Shown piece by piece: positions 33,703 to 43,703 of a DNA stretch of 64,000 nt. The notes beneath the pieces are model-generated. The model did no database searches. It saw nothing but the letters and a program-made list of their open reading frames with translations, and was not told where the DNA came from. The translations under genes and the position numbers were made by a program. Positions within the stretch are counted from its first letter, which is position 1. Each line of letters opens with the position of its first letter. This stretch comes from Malaciobacter molluscorum LMG 25693 (GTDB lineage Bacteria; Campylobacterota; Campylobacteria; Campylobacterales; Arcobacteraceae). The stretch is from NCBI RefSeq assembly GCF_003544935.1, contig NZ_CP032098.1:868001-932000 (forward strand). The letters run 5' to 3'.

Positions 33703-34166
33703 CACCAGCAGTAAATGTATTGAAAAAAAATAAAATAAAATATGAATTACATAAATATGAACATGATCCGGATAATACAGATTTTGGAAATGAAGCAGTT
33801 GAGAAATTAAATCTAAATGCACAACAAGTATTTAAAACACTTTTAGTTGAATTATCACCTAAAAAATTAGCAGTTGCTGTTGTTCCTGTTTCAAATCAAT
33901 TGAGTTTAAAAAAAATAGCTTCTGTTTTAGGTGAAAAAAAAGCAATTATGGCTGATAAAGAAGAAGCATCAAAAGTTACTGGGTATTTATTAGGAGGTAT
34001 TTCTCCTTTAGGACAAAAAAAAAGACTTCCAACTGTAATCGATGAAGTTGCATTTTCATTTGATTCTATTTATGTAAGTGGAGGAAAAAGAGGATTAGAT
34101 ATTCAATTAAGTGCAAATGATTTACAAAAGATATTAAATGCAAAAAAAGCAGATATAAAAGCATAA
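33699..34166 (+). CDS. ybaK: Cys-tRNA(Pro)/Cys-tRNA(Cys) deacylase YbaK
   Basis: 155 residues of the YbaK/EbsC family: [20 protein letters not shown] at the start, QVFKTLLV with the catalytic lysine, [35 protein letters not shown] and [11 protein letters not shown]. It hydrolyses mischarged Cys-tRNA(Pro). Length is normal. ATGA overlap with the AlkC-like gene gives a two-gene operon. Confidence 0.95.
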   Translation: MTPAVNVLKKNKIKYELHKYEHDPDNTDFGNEAVEKLNLNAQQVFKTLLVELSPKKLAVAVVPVSNQLSLKKIASVLGEKKAIMADKEEASKVTGYLLGGISPLGQKKRLPTVIDEVAFSFDSIYVSGGKRGLDIQLSANDLQKILNAKKADIKA

Positions 34167-34290
34167 ATTAAACTTAAATTAAATATTTAGTTTGAATAGT
34201 AATTTTAAAACTTATTTAAAAGTAACTATAGTAAGTGTATATAAATTATTTCTACATAATTTTTTATAATTTACTTAAAAAGGAAAGACT

Positions 34291-37200
34291 ATGGCTACTA
34301 ATGATATACAAGCAGTATGTTCTCAACTTCTTACAAAAGATGATCTAAAAATAACAGACGAGTTTTTCAATCAGATTAAAAAAAATAAAGTAATTACACA
34401 AATTTCAAAAAATGACAATGTAAACTGTATTAAAATATTTTCAGAAAAACAGTTATATCTATCGTTAATTACACCAATCTTACATGATATTGGTTTTGAG
34501 ATTATTGATGAAGTTACTTATAATATTGCAAATAAATCTGGTACTATATATGTAAGTAAATTTAATCTTTATGTTGAAGATGATAAACAAATAAATGATG
34601 CGAAAGATAATTTAGAAACAATAATAACAAAATGTCTAAAAGATAATTCTATAAAACACTCAAAGATTTTTTCACTAGTATTATTAGAAAATTTTAATAT
34701 TAGAAAAATACATTTATTAAAAGCTTTTATTGAGTATATTGATCAAGTTGTATTGACAATTAATACTGATACCATTTTAAATACATTAACAACACATCAC
34801 AAAATTACAAATTTATTTTTAGAATATTTTTTAATTAAATTTGATCCAGAATATAAAGGTAAGAGAGAAAATAATTTAGATAAATTATCAAATGATATTG
34901 AGAGTAGTATTAAGACTATTCCTCAAATTATGGATGATAAAATACTAAAACTTACATTCTCTTTTTTACAAGCAGTTTTAAGAACAAACTATTTTTTAGA
35001 AAAAGAAACAATAGCTTTTAAAATAGATACTAAATGTTTTTCTGAAAGTTTAAAAGGCTTACAACCAAACTTAGAAAACTTTATATATCATCCAGAATTT
35101 TATGGAGTTCATTTAAGAATGAGTAAAATTTCAAGAGGTGGACTAAGATGGAGTGATAGACATGAAGATTATAGACAAGAAGTAAAGTCTTTGATGATTA
35201 CTCAAGAGGGTAAAAATTCTATTATTATTCCAGATGGTTCAAAAGGTGGATTTGTAATAAATAAAGAGACTTCAGAAGTTACAAGAGAGTATTTTGAACA
35301 TATTTATTCTATGTATATTAATGCAAACTTGGATTTAGTTGATAATATGGTTGATGGTAAAATAGTAAAAAATGAAAAAATAGTTGCATATGATGAAGAT
35401 GATGCATATTTTGTAGTTGCTGCTGATAAAGGAACAGCAGCAATGAGTGATGTGGCTAATAATATTGCTATTGAAAGAGGATATTGGCTAGGTGATGCAT
35501 TTGCAAGTGGTGGAAGTAATGGATATGGACATAAAGATTTAGGAATTACTGCAAGAGGTTCTTTAATGTCAACAAAAAGATTTTTCTTAGAACAAGGAGT
35601 TGATATTTATAAAAATTCAATTACTGTCATGGGACTTGGTTCTATGAGTGGTGATGTATTTGGTAATGGAATGATTGAATCTGATAAGTTTAAATTACTT
35701 GCTGCCATTGGACATAAAGAGATTTTTATTGACCCTAATCCTAATTTAAAAGATAGTTTTGAAGAGAGAAAGAGATTATTTTATTCAAAACAAGCTAGTT
35801 GGCGTAATTATGATAAGAGTAAAATATCTAAAGGTGGTGGAGTATTTTTACGAAGTGAAAAAGAGATAGAATTAACTCCTGAAATTAAAAAACTTATTGG
35901 AGTTAATAAAAAGACTTTAAGTGGTGAAGAGTTATGTGTTAAACTTTTAACTATGAATGTAGATTTACTTTTTAATGGCGGAGTTGGAACTTATGTAAAA
36001 GCAAGTGATGAAAACAGCATAGATATTGGGGATAAGCAAAATGAAGCAGTTAGAGTTGATGCAACTGATATAAAAGCAAAAATTGTTTGTGAAGGTGGAA
36101 ATCTAGGTTTTACTCAAAAAGCAAGAATTGAATATGCTTTAAGTGGAGGAAGAATAAACTTAGATGGTATTGATAATGCAGCAGGTGTAAACACATCTGA
36201 TCATGAAGTAAATTTAAAAATTTTACTTAATAGTTTAAAAAATCAAAATGTTCTTTGCGATGAAGAGAGTAAAAATACTTTAAATAGTTTAACAGATCAA
36301 GTAGTTAGTTTAGTTTTAGAAAATAATTACAATCAAGCATTAGCAATATCTTTAGATGAAAGATTTTCACGAAAAAATCAGCAAGCATTTTTAAAAGCAA
36401 TAGAAGTATTAGAAGAGAATATTGATGCTTTTAATAGAAGTGATTTTTATATTCCTAAAAATGAAAATATAAATGATATAGTTGATATAAGTGGTGCAAT
36501 TGTTAGACCAATTTTAGGTTCATTGATCTCTTATTCTAAAATATTTATAAAAAAGATTTTATTAGATTCTAATTTAATTGAAGAGAAATTCTCTTTACAA
36601 TATTTATATAAATATTTTCCAAAATCTTTTGTTGGGGCTTATGAACATGAGATACTTTCACATCCTTTAAGAAAAGAGATTATTGCTACAAAAATTGCAG
36701 ATATTATTGTAAATTCCCAAGGTTGTACTTTTATTGCAGATTTTCAAAAGTTAGGTAAAGATAAATTTGTAAAAAAAATAAAATCGTATTTAATCGTAAA
36801 ACAATTATTTGGTTCAAAAGAAATAAGAGAAAAAATATACTCTCAAGATTATATTTTAGATATTGATAAACAGTATGAATTGATAATAAAACTTGAATAT
36901 ATACTATATACAAGTACAAAATGGATGATAAAATATTTAAGAAAAAATCAAATAGATTCAAACCATATAATGGATCATAAAACAGAACTTTTCTCATTTT
37001 TAGCACAAGTTCATACTCAAAATATAGAAGTTATTATAAAAGCAGATGATGAGTTTAATTTATTTTATAGTGTGATAGATTATTTAAGATTTGCAGTTGC
37101 TGCCATTGTTATTCAAGAAAATACTCAACACTCATTTAGAGATGTTATAATTGTATTTTATCAATTAATTCATGAGTTTAATATTTTAGAAATTATTTTA

Positions 37201-37479
37201 CATTTAAATAAAATGAGAATTCACTCTAAAACGGATATAATATTAAGAAATCAAGCTTTACAATTTATTGATCATATTGTTGTATTTTATACAAAAAAAG
37301 TATTGGAATTTAAAAGAGTAAATGAATTACCAGAAGATGCTTTTACTAATTTTATTGCAAATGAAAAAGAGACTTTTTATAAGTTAAGAGAGCATCTTGA
37401 TGCATTTATAACAAAAGATGAAAAAGAGATAAAAGATATAGTTGTCACTGTAAATCAACTTATGGTTTCTACTATATAA
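34291..37479 (+). CDS. Large NAD-dependent glutamate dehydrogenase
   Basis: 1062 residues of the bacterial NAD-GDH family. The glutamate-binding/catalytic region is clear: HLRMSKISRGGLRWSDRHEDYRQEVKSLM, then IIPDGSKGGFV with the catalytic lysine, followed by the Rossmann domain (DVFGNGM, IVCEGGNLGFTQKARI). It interconverts glutamate and 2-oxoglutarate plus ammonia. The best known 180-kDa enzymes have about 1600 residues; the shorter N-terminus here seems to be complete, with a good ribosome site (AAAGGA) before the ATG. It could take up glutamate made by the 5-oxoprolinase further along. Confidence 0.92.
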   Translation: MATNDIQAVCSQLLTKDDLKITDEFFNQIKKNKVITQISKNDNVNCIKIFSEKQLYLSLITPILHDIGFEIIDEVTYNIANKSGTIYVSKFNLYVEDDKQINDAKDNLETIITKCLKDNSIKHSKIFSLVLLENFNIRKIHLLKAFIEYIDQVVLTINTDTILNTLTTHHKITNLFLEYFLIKFDPEYKGKRENNLDKLSNDIESSIKTIPQIMDDKILKLTFSFLQAVLRTNYFLEKETIAFKIDTKCFSESLKGLQPNLENFIYHPEFYGVHLRMSKISRGGLRWSDRHEDYRQEVKSLMITQEGKNSIIIPDGSKGGFVINKETSEVTREYFEHIYSMYINANLDLVDNMVDGKIVKNEKIVAYDEDDAYFVVAADKGTAAMSDVANNIAIERGYWLGDAFASGGSNGYGHKDLGITARGSLMSTKRFFLEQGVDIYKNSITVMGLGSMSGDVFGNGMIESDKFKLLAAIGHKEIFIDPNPNLKDSFEERKRLFYSKQASWRNYDKSKISKGGGVFLRSEKEIELTPEIKKLIGVNKKTLSGEELCVKLLTMNVDLLFNGGVGTYVKASDENSIDIGDKQNEAVRVDATDIKAKIVCEGGNLGFTQKARIEYALSGGRINLDGIDNAAGVNTSDHEVNLKILLNSLKNQNVLCDEESKNTLNSLTDQVVSLVLENNYNQALAISLDERFSRKNQQAFLKAIEVLEENIDAFNRSDFYIPKNENINDIVDISGAIVRPILGSLISYSKIFIKKILLDSNLIEEKFSLQYLYKYFPKSFVGAYEHEILSHPLRKEIIATKIADIIVNSQGCTFIADFQKLGKDKFVKKIKSYLIVKQLFGSKEIREKIYSQDYILDIDKQYELIIKLEYILYTSTKWMIKYLRKNQIDSNHIMDHKTELFSFLAQVHTQNIEVIIKADDEFNLFYSVIDYLRFAVAAIVIQENTQHSFRDVIIVFYQLIHEFNILEIILHLNKMRIHSKTDIILRNQALQFIDHIVVFYTKKVLEFKRVNELPEDAFTNFIANEKETFYKLREHLDAFITKDEKEIKDIVVTVNQLMVSTI

Positions 37480-37590
37480 TATCAAATAGAAATATTAGCA
37501 AAAATTTAAAAAATATTATAAGTTTAACTTATGAGTTTAGAATTAAGAATTATTTGTTATAGTATTAATAGTAAGAAAAAGGAGTATATT

Positions 37591-37800
37591 ATGAGAACAC
37601 AAGATGAAGAATTATCAATGCATAAAATTGAAGATTATGATAATCATGAATCAAAAGGAAAAAGAAATACAATCAGAATTGTAATAGCAATAGGTCTTAT
37701 TATAGGAGCTATTTATGCAGTTTTTAAATACAATAATAATGAAGTATCAGATTATGTTGGTACACAATATAATCCAGGAATAGTTCCAACTAAAAATTAA
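37591..37800 (+). CDS. Small single-span membrane protein
   Basis: 69 residues from ATG 37591, which has AAAAGGAG upstream (a longer frame from 37531 has none). A charged cytoplasmic-type N-terminus (MRTQDEELSMHKIEDYDN) is followed by one membrane helix (TIRIVIAIGLIIGAIYAVF) and a short tail ending PGIVPTKN. No known family. It precedes the SagB-type gene by 8 bp and is probably co-transcribed. Confidence 0.7.
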   Translation: MRTQDEELSMHKIEDYDNHESKGKRNTIRIVIAIGLIIGAIYAVFKYNNNEVSDYVGTQYNPGIVPTKN

Positions 37801-37808
37801 AAATTGAT

Positions 37809-39086
37809 ATGGATTTTTCTGAATTTTTCAAGTACCATCAAGATACAAAACACTCATATTTTTCTGTACGAAATTACCCAAATAGATTAAGTTGGGAAAA
37901 TCAGCCAAAGGTTTTTAAAACTTATGAAATGTACGAAAAATATGAGTTAAATATTGATATATTAAATCATAGTTTTTTATATTATATTGCTGGACTTAAT
38001 GCTAAAAAGACTTATCCTGGTGTTGAATATTATCTTAGAATGAACCCTAGTGCAGGTGCACTATATCCAAATGAAATATATTTTCAAAGTAGAAATAATG
38101 AAAATATAAAAGATGGGATTTACCATTTTGATATTGTAAATATGAGTATTACCTTACTTTGTTTAATAGAAAATAATGGAATAGAAAAAGATATTGGAAT
38201 AGATTCTCAAGTTGATGGTTTTATCTTTTTTATTTCTTCCTTATATTATCGATCTTCATGGAAATACAAAAACAGAGCATTTAGATACTGCTTACTTGAT
38301 GGTGGACATATTTTAGGAAGTTTAGAAGCTAGTTGTTATTTACATGATAAAAGTTATACTATTTTGTATGATTTTGATAAAAAATTTTTAAATAAAAAAT
38401 TTGGATTTAATAATGAAGAATTTTTTCAAAGTTGCATTATTGTTGGAGATATAACTTCAAAAGAAGTGACTACTGTTGATTTAAATATAAAATATGTAGA
38501 TGGTACATATTTTTTTGAAGAAAATGAAGTAATACAAAATGCGTATAAAGATTCATTAAAAATTATTGAAGCAAAAAAAGAAAAATCAAAACCATCTTTT
38601 TATTATGACAAAGATAGATTTAAAAACACAATTTTTAAAAGACGTTCAATCAGAGATTTTAGTAAACAACCTATAAAAAAAGAAGAATTTTTTAAAATTC
38701 TCAATATTTTAAATGAACCCATACCAAGTGATTGTGATGAAAAACTTGATATATATTGTGTAATAAATAGAGTTAAAGGTATGCCTTTAGGACTATTTAA
38801 ATCAATTGATTATATAAAAAAGGGTGATTTTATTAATCAAGCTGGTTATTTGTGTTTAGAACAAGATTTAGGTAAAGATAGTGCAGTTACTTTTTTTATT
38901 ACTTCAAAAGCTAAAAATTATCAAGCTTTATATCAAAAAGCAGGCTTAATAGGACATAGATTATATTTAGCTGCTAATTATTTGGGATATGGATGTAGTG
39001 GAATAGGTGCTTATTATGATGATGAGGTTTGTACATTTTTAGAAGATAATACAATGGTTTTATATGCTCTTGCAATAGGAAACTAA
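37809..39086 (+). CDS. SagB/ThcOx-type FMN oxidoreductase, double domain
   Basis: 425 residues containing two nitroreductase-fold halves. N-terminal half: YHQDTKHSYFSVRNYPNRLSWENQP and LRMNPSAGALYPNEIYF, typical of SagB-type dehydrogenases; C-terminal half starts with RRSIRDFSKQPIKKEEF and ends LYLAANYLGYGCSGIGAYYDDEV. SagB enzymes oxidise azolines in peptide natural products, using FMN, but stand-alone members of unknown role are common. No cyclodehydratase or precursor peptide is seen nearby, so a natural-product role is unlikely here. Confidence 0.85.
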   Translation: MDFSEFFKYHQDTKHSYFSVRNYPNRLSWENQPKVFKTYEMYEKYELNIDILNHSFLYYIAGLNAKKTYPGVEYYLRMNPSAGALYPNEIYFQSRNNENIKDGIYHFDIVNMSITLLCLIENNGIEKDIGIDSQVDGFIFFISSLYYRSSWKYKNRAFRYCLLDGGHILGSLEASCYLHDKSYTILYDFDKKFLNKKFGFNNEEFFQSCIIVGDITSKEVTTVDLNIKYVDGTYFFEENEVIQNAYKDSLKIIEAKKEKSKPSFYYDKDRFKNTIFKRRSIRDFSKQPIKKEEFFKILNILNEPIPSDCDEKLDIYCVINRVKGMPLGLFKSIDYIKKGDFINQAGYLCLEQDLGKDSAVTFFITSKAKNYQALYQKAGLIGHRLYLAANYLGYGCSGIGAYYDDEVCTFLEDNTMVLYALAIGN

Positions 39087-39102
39087 GCTTTAAAGCTTAG
39101 TT
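39081..39102. terminator. Bidirectional terminator, perfect palindrome
   Basis: AACTAAGCTTT / AAAGCTTAGTT, an uninterrupted 22-bp palindrome lying over the stop codons of the convergent SagB-type and haemoglobin genes. Confidence 0.75.
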
Positions 39103-39531
39103 CTCATTTGAGTTCATCATCCAAATAGAAAAAATATCTATATAATTCCAAAATGATTGTTTTAAATCATCTGAAATATTAAGTTCATTAAGAACGATAG
39201 CATAGCTTTCAAGCCAAATTCTTCTTGCTTCTTGATTTATTTTAAAAGGACTATGTCTTGCAGCCATCATTGGTGCACCTCTTTTTTCATTAAAATATTT
39301 TGGTCCTCCACAAATTTGTATAAAAAAATCAGCAGAGTGTTCTTTTGCTTTTTCAAAACCTTCTTCTGTTGGAGGGAAAAGACCTCTTATATTACTCTGT
39401 TTTAATAAATCATAATGGTTTGATACCATTTTTCTTATACCCTCTTCTTTTAAAGCTTCTAAAAATTCTGGATTTGGTAAATTTACAGGTGGTCTTGTCC
39501 CAAACTGTGCAGGTGTTATTTTGTATTGCAT
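39097..39531 (-). CDS. Truncated haemoglobin (group II-like)
   Basis: 144 residues. FIQICGGPKYFNEKRGAPMMAARHSPFKINQEARRIWLESY matches the E-F-G helix region of truncated haemoglobins, with the proximal histidine in ARHSPF and the tryptophan of RRIWL at position G8, typical of group II. Such proteins bind O2 or NO. Campylobacter jejuni has a related globin (Ctb, group III) for oxygen and nitrosative metabolism. Monocistronic. Confidence 0.88.
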   Translation of the reverse strand: MQYKITPAQFGTRPPVNLPNPEFLEALKEEGIRKMVSNHYDLLKQSNIRGLFPPTEEGFEKAKEHSADFFIQICGGPKYFNEKRGAPMMAARHSPFKINQEARRIWLESYAIVLNELNISDDLKQSFWNYIDIFSIWMMNSNEN

Positions 39532-39626
39532 TAAGTACCTTTTATTTTTTATTGGAAATATAGCAAGTAATTAGTTCTAAAAAAAGAAGAAAATTGATTA
39601 GCTTAAAAATTTAATTTTATTTTTTG

Positions 39627-41048
39627 TTACATCTGTTTTGCTCTTTTTACAATACTTGAAACCATGTTATTAAAAACAAAATAGTGCAAAGGAACAAGTA
39701 TATACCAATATGCTCTTCCTAAAACTCCTCTTGGATAAAAATATGCTGATTGAATAAATTTATTATCTTCTATTTTAAACTCAAGCCATGCACTTCCTGG
39801 TAGTTTCATTTGTGCAAATAGCAGTAATCTTTCATTTTCTTTTATATCTACAACTTTCCAAAAGTCCAAGCTTTCACCAATTCTTAATTCATCTTGACTT
39901 CTTCTTCCTCTTTTTAAACCAACTCCACCAATAATTTTATCAATAATTCCTCTTAATTCCCATAAAAAATCATAATCAAACCAACCTTGTTCTCCTCCAA
40001 TACTCATAAAACTTTTATATATATTTTCTTTTGGTATATTCGTAATATCTACTTCTTTTCTATCAATAAATATTGCATCAGCAATCTCTTTTATATGGTC
40101 TTTATCCCAAATTGTTCCAGCATGGTCACTCCATCTACTTATAACTTGATGTTTTTCTATTTCATCAACTGCTTTTTTTACTGAGTCAATAAATGATATG
40201 GGTTTGATATTTGGAAAATATTTTTCTGCATTGTTATTTTGGATTATCACTTCAGAACGCAAACCTTCAATTAATTCTTTTGCAACTTTAAAAGGTACAG
40301 GTGTAAATAAATTTAGCCAATAAGAAGATAATGTAATTGATAAAAAAGGAAGTGGAATTAAGATTCTTTTTAGTCCCAGTGCTTTTGCTGTTTGAAGCAT
40401 CATATCCTTATATTGAAGTTGTTCTGCTCCTATATCAACTATTAGATTTTCTTTTTCTTCTAAATATAAAGATTGCTCTAAGTATTTCAATACATCTTCA
40501 ACTGCAATTGGTTGTGCTTTTGTCAATACCCATTTAGGAGTTGTCATAATAGGTAGTTTTTCAGTCAAATTTCTAATAATTTCAAAACTTGTACTCCCTG
40601 AGCCTATTATAACGCCAGCTCTTATCCATATTGTTTGAACTTCTTTGCAACTACTTAATATTTCACCAGTTTCTAATCTACTTAATAAATGTTTACTTGT
40701 ATGTTCATTTTTTACACCTAATCCACCAAGATAAATAACTTTTTTTACTTTGCACTCTTTTGCTATTTCTATAAAGTTTTCAGCTGAAATTTTATCAAGA
40801 TTTTTATAATCATCACTATTTAAAGAGTGAATTAAATAATAAGCAACATCAACATCTTTTAATGCTTTTTTTAAGCTATCTTTATCAAAAGTATTACCTT
40901 CAACAACTTCAATTTCTTTAGGTATTTTTATAGAAATACTTTTTTTATTTCTTACAAAAAGTCTCAATTGTATATCACTATTTTGAATAAGTTTTTGTTT
41001 TAATCTTCTTCCAATATATCCTGTTGAGCCAGTTAGTAATACTTTCAT
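39627..41048 (-). CDS. NAD(P)-binding SDR with C-terminal DUF2867
   Basis: 473 residues. The first 290 or so are an atypical short-chain dehydrogenase/NmrA-like Rossmann domain with LLTGSTGYIGRRL (nucleotide binding) and VAYYLIHSL. The last 150 form the DUF2867 domain (GGVGLKRGRRSQDELRIGESLDFWKVVDI, SAYFYPRGVLGRAYWYILVPLHYFVF). The combination is conserved as a YbjT-like family; the C-terminal domain resembles SRPBCC lipid-binding folds. The reaction is not known. Confidence 0.88.
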   Translation of the reverse strand: MKVLLTGSTGYIGRRLKQKLIQNSDIQLRLFVRNKKSISIKIPKEIEVVEGNTFDKDSLKKALKDVDVAYYLIHSLNSDDYKNLDKISAENFIEIAKECKVKKVIYLGGLGVKNEHTSKHLLSRLETGEILSSCKEVQTIWIRAGVIIGSGSTSFEIIRNLTEKLPIMTTPKWVLTKAQPIAVEDVLKYLEQSLYLEEKENLIVDIGAEQLQYKDMMLQTAKALGLKRILIPLPFLSITLSSYWLNLFTPVPFKVAKELIEGLRSEVIIQNNNAEKYFPNIKPISFIDSVKKAVDEIEKHQVISRWSDHAGTIWDKDHIKEIADAIFIDRKEVDITNIPKENIYKSFMSIGGEQGWFDYDFLWELRGIIDKIIGGVGLKRGRRSQDELRIGESLDFWKVVDIKENERLLLFAQMKLPGSAWLEFKIEDNKFIQSAYFYPRGVLGRAYWYILVPLHYFVFNNMVSSIVKRAKQM

Positions 41049-41144
41049 GATATATCCTTTTGCTTAAAATATATTCATTCTAGCATCTTAAAGTGTAGAT
41101 TAGTAGGTATCTTTTGTAAATTAGAAGTTATAAGAGTAAATGTG

Positions 41145-41169
41145 AAATAAGAGGAATAACCTCTTATTT
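41145..41169 (-). terminator. Hairpin at the end of ciaB
   Basis: AAATAAGAGG (41145-41154) pairs with CCTCTTATTT (41160-41169) with a 5-nt loop, over the ciaB stop. Confidence 0.6.
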
Positions 41170-43041
41170 TATATAGTTAGATTTTTTATCTTCTGTATCT
41201 AGCTCTTGTCCAATATCTTTATATTTTTCAAAATAGTATTTAACAAAAGAGTTTATTTTTTTATCAGTAGGCATAAAATATTTATCTTCTTTTGTCGCAA
41301 ATTGATTTAAAAATAGTGTTGCATCTTTTTTATCAAGATAGTGTTTTGCTAAATTAGTATAGTTTTGGATGTACCATTCTTTTAATTCAGTTTTTTTATC
41401 ATCACTTAAATCTATTTGTAATTTATCTTCATCAAAATCTAAAACTTTTGTACTAAATAAAGCATTTAGGTGAATTAATCCTTCACAATAGTATGGTTGA
41501 ACTTCATCAACTTCCATCCATCCAATAAGTCCTACAGCTCTTTTTACTAAGTCTATTAATACATGCTCTTCAAGTTCTTTTTCATCATCTGATTCATCAC
41601 AAAAAAATGAGATAAGACCACCTGTAGTTGCTTTGAATTCTTCAATATTTTTAAAATTCCCTGTTTTATTCATAAAAGCTTCAGTTTCATCATCACACCA
41701 TAAAATATGTCCATATTCATGTCCAATTGTGCTAATATCATAAACTTGATGCCATTTCTGCGTTTCATTAAATAAAAACTCTCTATCTTTTTTAAGAAGT
41801 TCTTGACCAAAGATTTCTCTACTTAGCTTTAAAAAAGGTTTAGCTTTGCTAATTTGTAATATTTCATCTGAAAATGCAAATATTTTTTTACCTTCTTCTT
41901 TACTTACAATCTCATCATTTGGAACAACTTGTGCAGAAAAAAGACCATTGAACTCTGCTGCAAAAAATAGTGCTGGTCGTCCAATATAAAGTTGTACTTT
42001 ATCAAGTGATTTTAATGAAAAATTATAAATATCTTCATACTTTTTATTTGGTTCAATACTATTATAAATTTTTTCAAATGCTGATTTTATTTTATTTACT
42101 CTATTTTCATTTTTTGCAAAAGTAGGATTCGTAAGTCTTATATCCCACTCTAATGCAACAGCTTTTCTAAAGTGATCTTCATAATACTCCAATGGATGTC
42201 CAATTTGAATAGGAGTTTTTATTTTCATCCATGCTCTATCTACATCTGCCCATTTTTCTACAAGTTTATTTGTATCTTGTTCACTAAAAGCTTTTATTAA
42301 TGCTTGAATATATAAAATATAATCCCATTTTTGATTATAAATTTCATCTTCATGTTCTATTAATCTATCTGCAAAATTTTCTAGTGCATCAACAACTTCT
42401 GTTACTTCTTTTTTAAATGCATCTATATAAGCTTTTGATTTATATTTATCTTTGTCTTGAATTAGAGCAGAATAGCATCTATCTGCTAACTCTTTATTAT
42501 GTCCTAAGTCAAAAAGTTTTTCATTCTCTAAATATTCAAAAACTTTAGTTTCATTTCCATCAAATTTTTCTAATAGTTGTTTATTTGTTTTATTTATAAT
42601 AAGTGCAGTCCAAGAACTTTGCCATTTACTCATAGCCTTTCCTACACTGTAAACTCCTTTGAATATCTCTTTATAAAAAGCAGTTAATAAATTCTCATTA
42701 TCAATAAATTCTATTAATTTTAGATGTCTTTCTTCCCAATAATCTTTTACAAATAAATATGCTTTTTCTTGAAGCTTTATTACTTGTTTTTCATCTTTTT
42801 GTAGTTTTTTTAATACTTGAACTAAAGAATCATCTCTTAAGTTTACTAATCTTGTAATTAATGCAAATCTTAAATTATCGTCTAATGTTAAATCTAATTC
42901 TTTTGCAAATTCGTCTATTATTGTAAGTTTATCAAACTCTTTGTTTTCTAAATAAGTAATTAATTTATTTGTATTATTTTTTTGTTCTTCTAAAAATTGA
43001 TATATTTTTTCAACATCTTTTAAAAATTGGTTTTCACTCAT
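41164..43041 (-). CDS. ciaB: CiaB homologue with a zinc-metallopeptidase motif
   Basis: 625 residues, close to the size of Campylobacter invasion antigen B, a protein reported as secreted in host invasion by C. jejuni and widely present in Arcobacter. The sequence is mostly helical and has GHEYGHILW with the zinc motif HExxH at 441-445, followed by ETEAF about 11 residues on (possible third ligand), like gluzincin peptidases. No signal peptide. The peptidase motif suggests an intracellular housekeeping function may exist beside any virulence role; that is inference. Confidence 0.82.
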   Translation of the reverse strand: MSENQFLKDVEKIYQFLEEQKNNTNKLITYLENKEFDKLTIIDEFAKELDLTLDDNLRFALITRLVNLRDDSLVQVLKKLQKDEKQVIKLQEKAYLFVKDYWEERHLKLIEFIDNENLLTAFYKEIFKGVYSVGKAMSKWQSSWTALIINKTNKQLLEKFDGNETKVFEYLENEKLFDLGHNKELADRCYSALIQDKDKYKSKAYIDAFKKEVTEVVDALENFADRLIEHEDEIYNQKWDYILYIQALIKAFSEQDTNKLVEKWADVDRAWMKIKTPIQIGHPLEYYEDHFRKAVALEWDIRLTNPTFAKNENRVNKIKSAFEKIYNSIEPNKKYEDIYNFSLKSLDKVQLYIGRPALFFAAEFNGLFSAQVVPNDEIVSKEEGKKIFAFSDEILQISKAKPFLKLSREIFGQELLKKDREFLFNETQKWHQVYDISTIGHEYGHILWCDDETEAFMNKTGNFKNIEEFKATTGGLISFFCDESDDEKELEEHVLIDLVKRAVGLIGWMEVDEVQPYYCEGLIHLNALFSTKVLDFDEDKLQIDLSDDKKTELKEWYIQNYTNLAKHYLDKKDATLFLNQFATKEDKYFMPTDKKINSFVKYYFEKYKDIGQELDTEDKKSNYIK

Positions 43042-43109
43042 ATAAATCCTTTGTTTATAGATTTTGTAAGTCTATCTAGTTTAATCTTTATTTTTTAATA
43101 AGTAGAGAG

Positions 43110-43142
43110 TTAATAGTGAAGTTAATTATACTTCACTATTAA
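43110..43142 (-). terminator. Hairpin at the end of the doxX gene
   Basis: 13-bp perfect stem TTAATAGTGAAGT (43110-43122)/ACTTCACTATTAA (43130-43142), 7-nt loop, overlapping the stop codon. Confidence 0.6.
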
Positions 43143-43503
43143 ATAAGCTTGCTTTGTTTCTAAGTAGAAATGAGATTATTAAAATTACTAAAAAAACTAA
43201 TGGAATAATAATTTCACCTAAGCTACTATTTGAACTATAATGTGAGTATGAAGCAAATAAAAAATCTAATGTAAAACCAGCATATGCCAAATCTCTAATT
43301 CTATCTAATTTTGATGGAAGTAAAAGCATAGCTGCACCTATAATTTTTAAAACACCAAGTGCAGTAAAGAAATATAAAGGATAGCCTAAATCATTTGCTA
43401 TCTTTATTACAGAATCTAATAATAATATGTCAACTGCACCACCGACAAAACCTGCAATAATTACAACAATTAATGTTGAAATAATGTACACTTTTCTTAA
43501 CAT
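43126..43503 (-). CDS. DoxX-like membrane protein
   Basis: 125 residues with four membrane helices and the DoxX-type pattern GYPLYFFTALGVLKIIGAAMLLLP followed by LAYAGFTLDFLFASYSH. Members are small integral membrane proteins of unclear function, some tied to redox stress. Monocistronic, AAGGA before the ATG. Confidence 0.85.
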   Translation of the reverse strand: MLRKVYIISTLIVVIIAGFVGGAVDILLLDSVIKIANDLGYPLYFFTALGVLKIIGAAMLLLPSKLDRIRDLAYAGFTLDFLFASYSHYSSNSSLGEIIIPLVFLVILIISFLLRNKASLFNSEV

Positions 43504-43590
43504 ATCCTTCCTTTGATAAAAGTATATAAAAAAAAAGATTATTTTTAATTTAGCAATCGAATTTATCTTAGATTTTAAAGAAAAATATTT

Positions 43591-43623
43591 TATAATTTAG
43601 CACTTTATCTATAAAAGTGCTAA
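43591..43623 (+). promoter_or_regulatory. CIRCE operator and -10 box of htpG
   Basis: TTAGCACTT (43597-43605), 9-nt spacer, AAGTGCTAA (43615-43623): the CIRCE element bound by the heat-shock repressor HrcA, differing from the consensus TTAGCACTC/GAGTGCTAA only by the ninth position, symmetrically. TATAAT at 43591-43596 directly precedes it, so the transcript starts inside the operator. Confidence 0.9.
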
Positions 43624-43703
43624 TTTGTTTAAAAACTTTAGCCAACTTTTATAAAGATTTGATAAAATTCTTTGTAAGTTTAAAAAAATATATAGGAGAA
43701 ATT

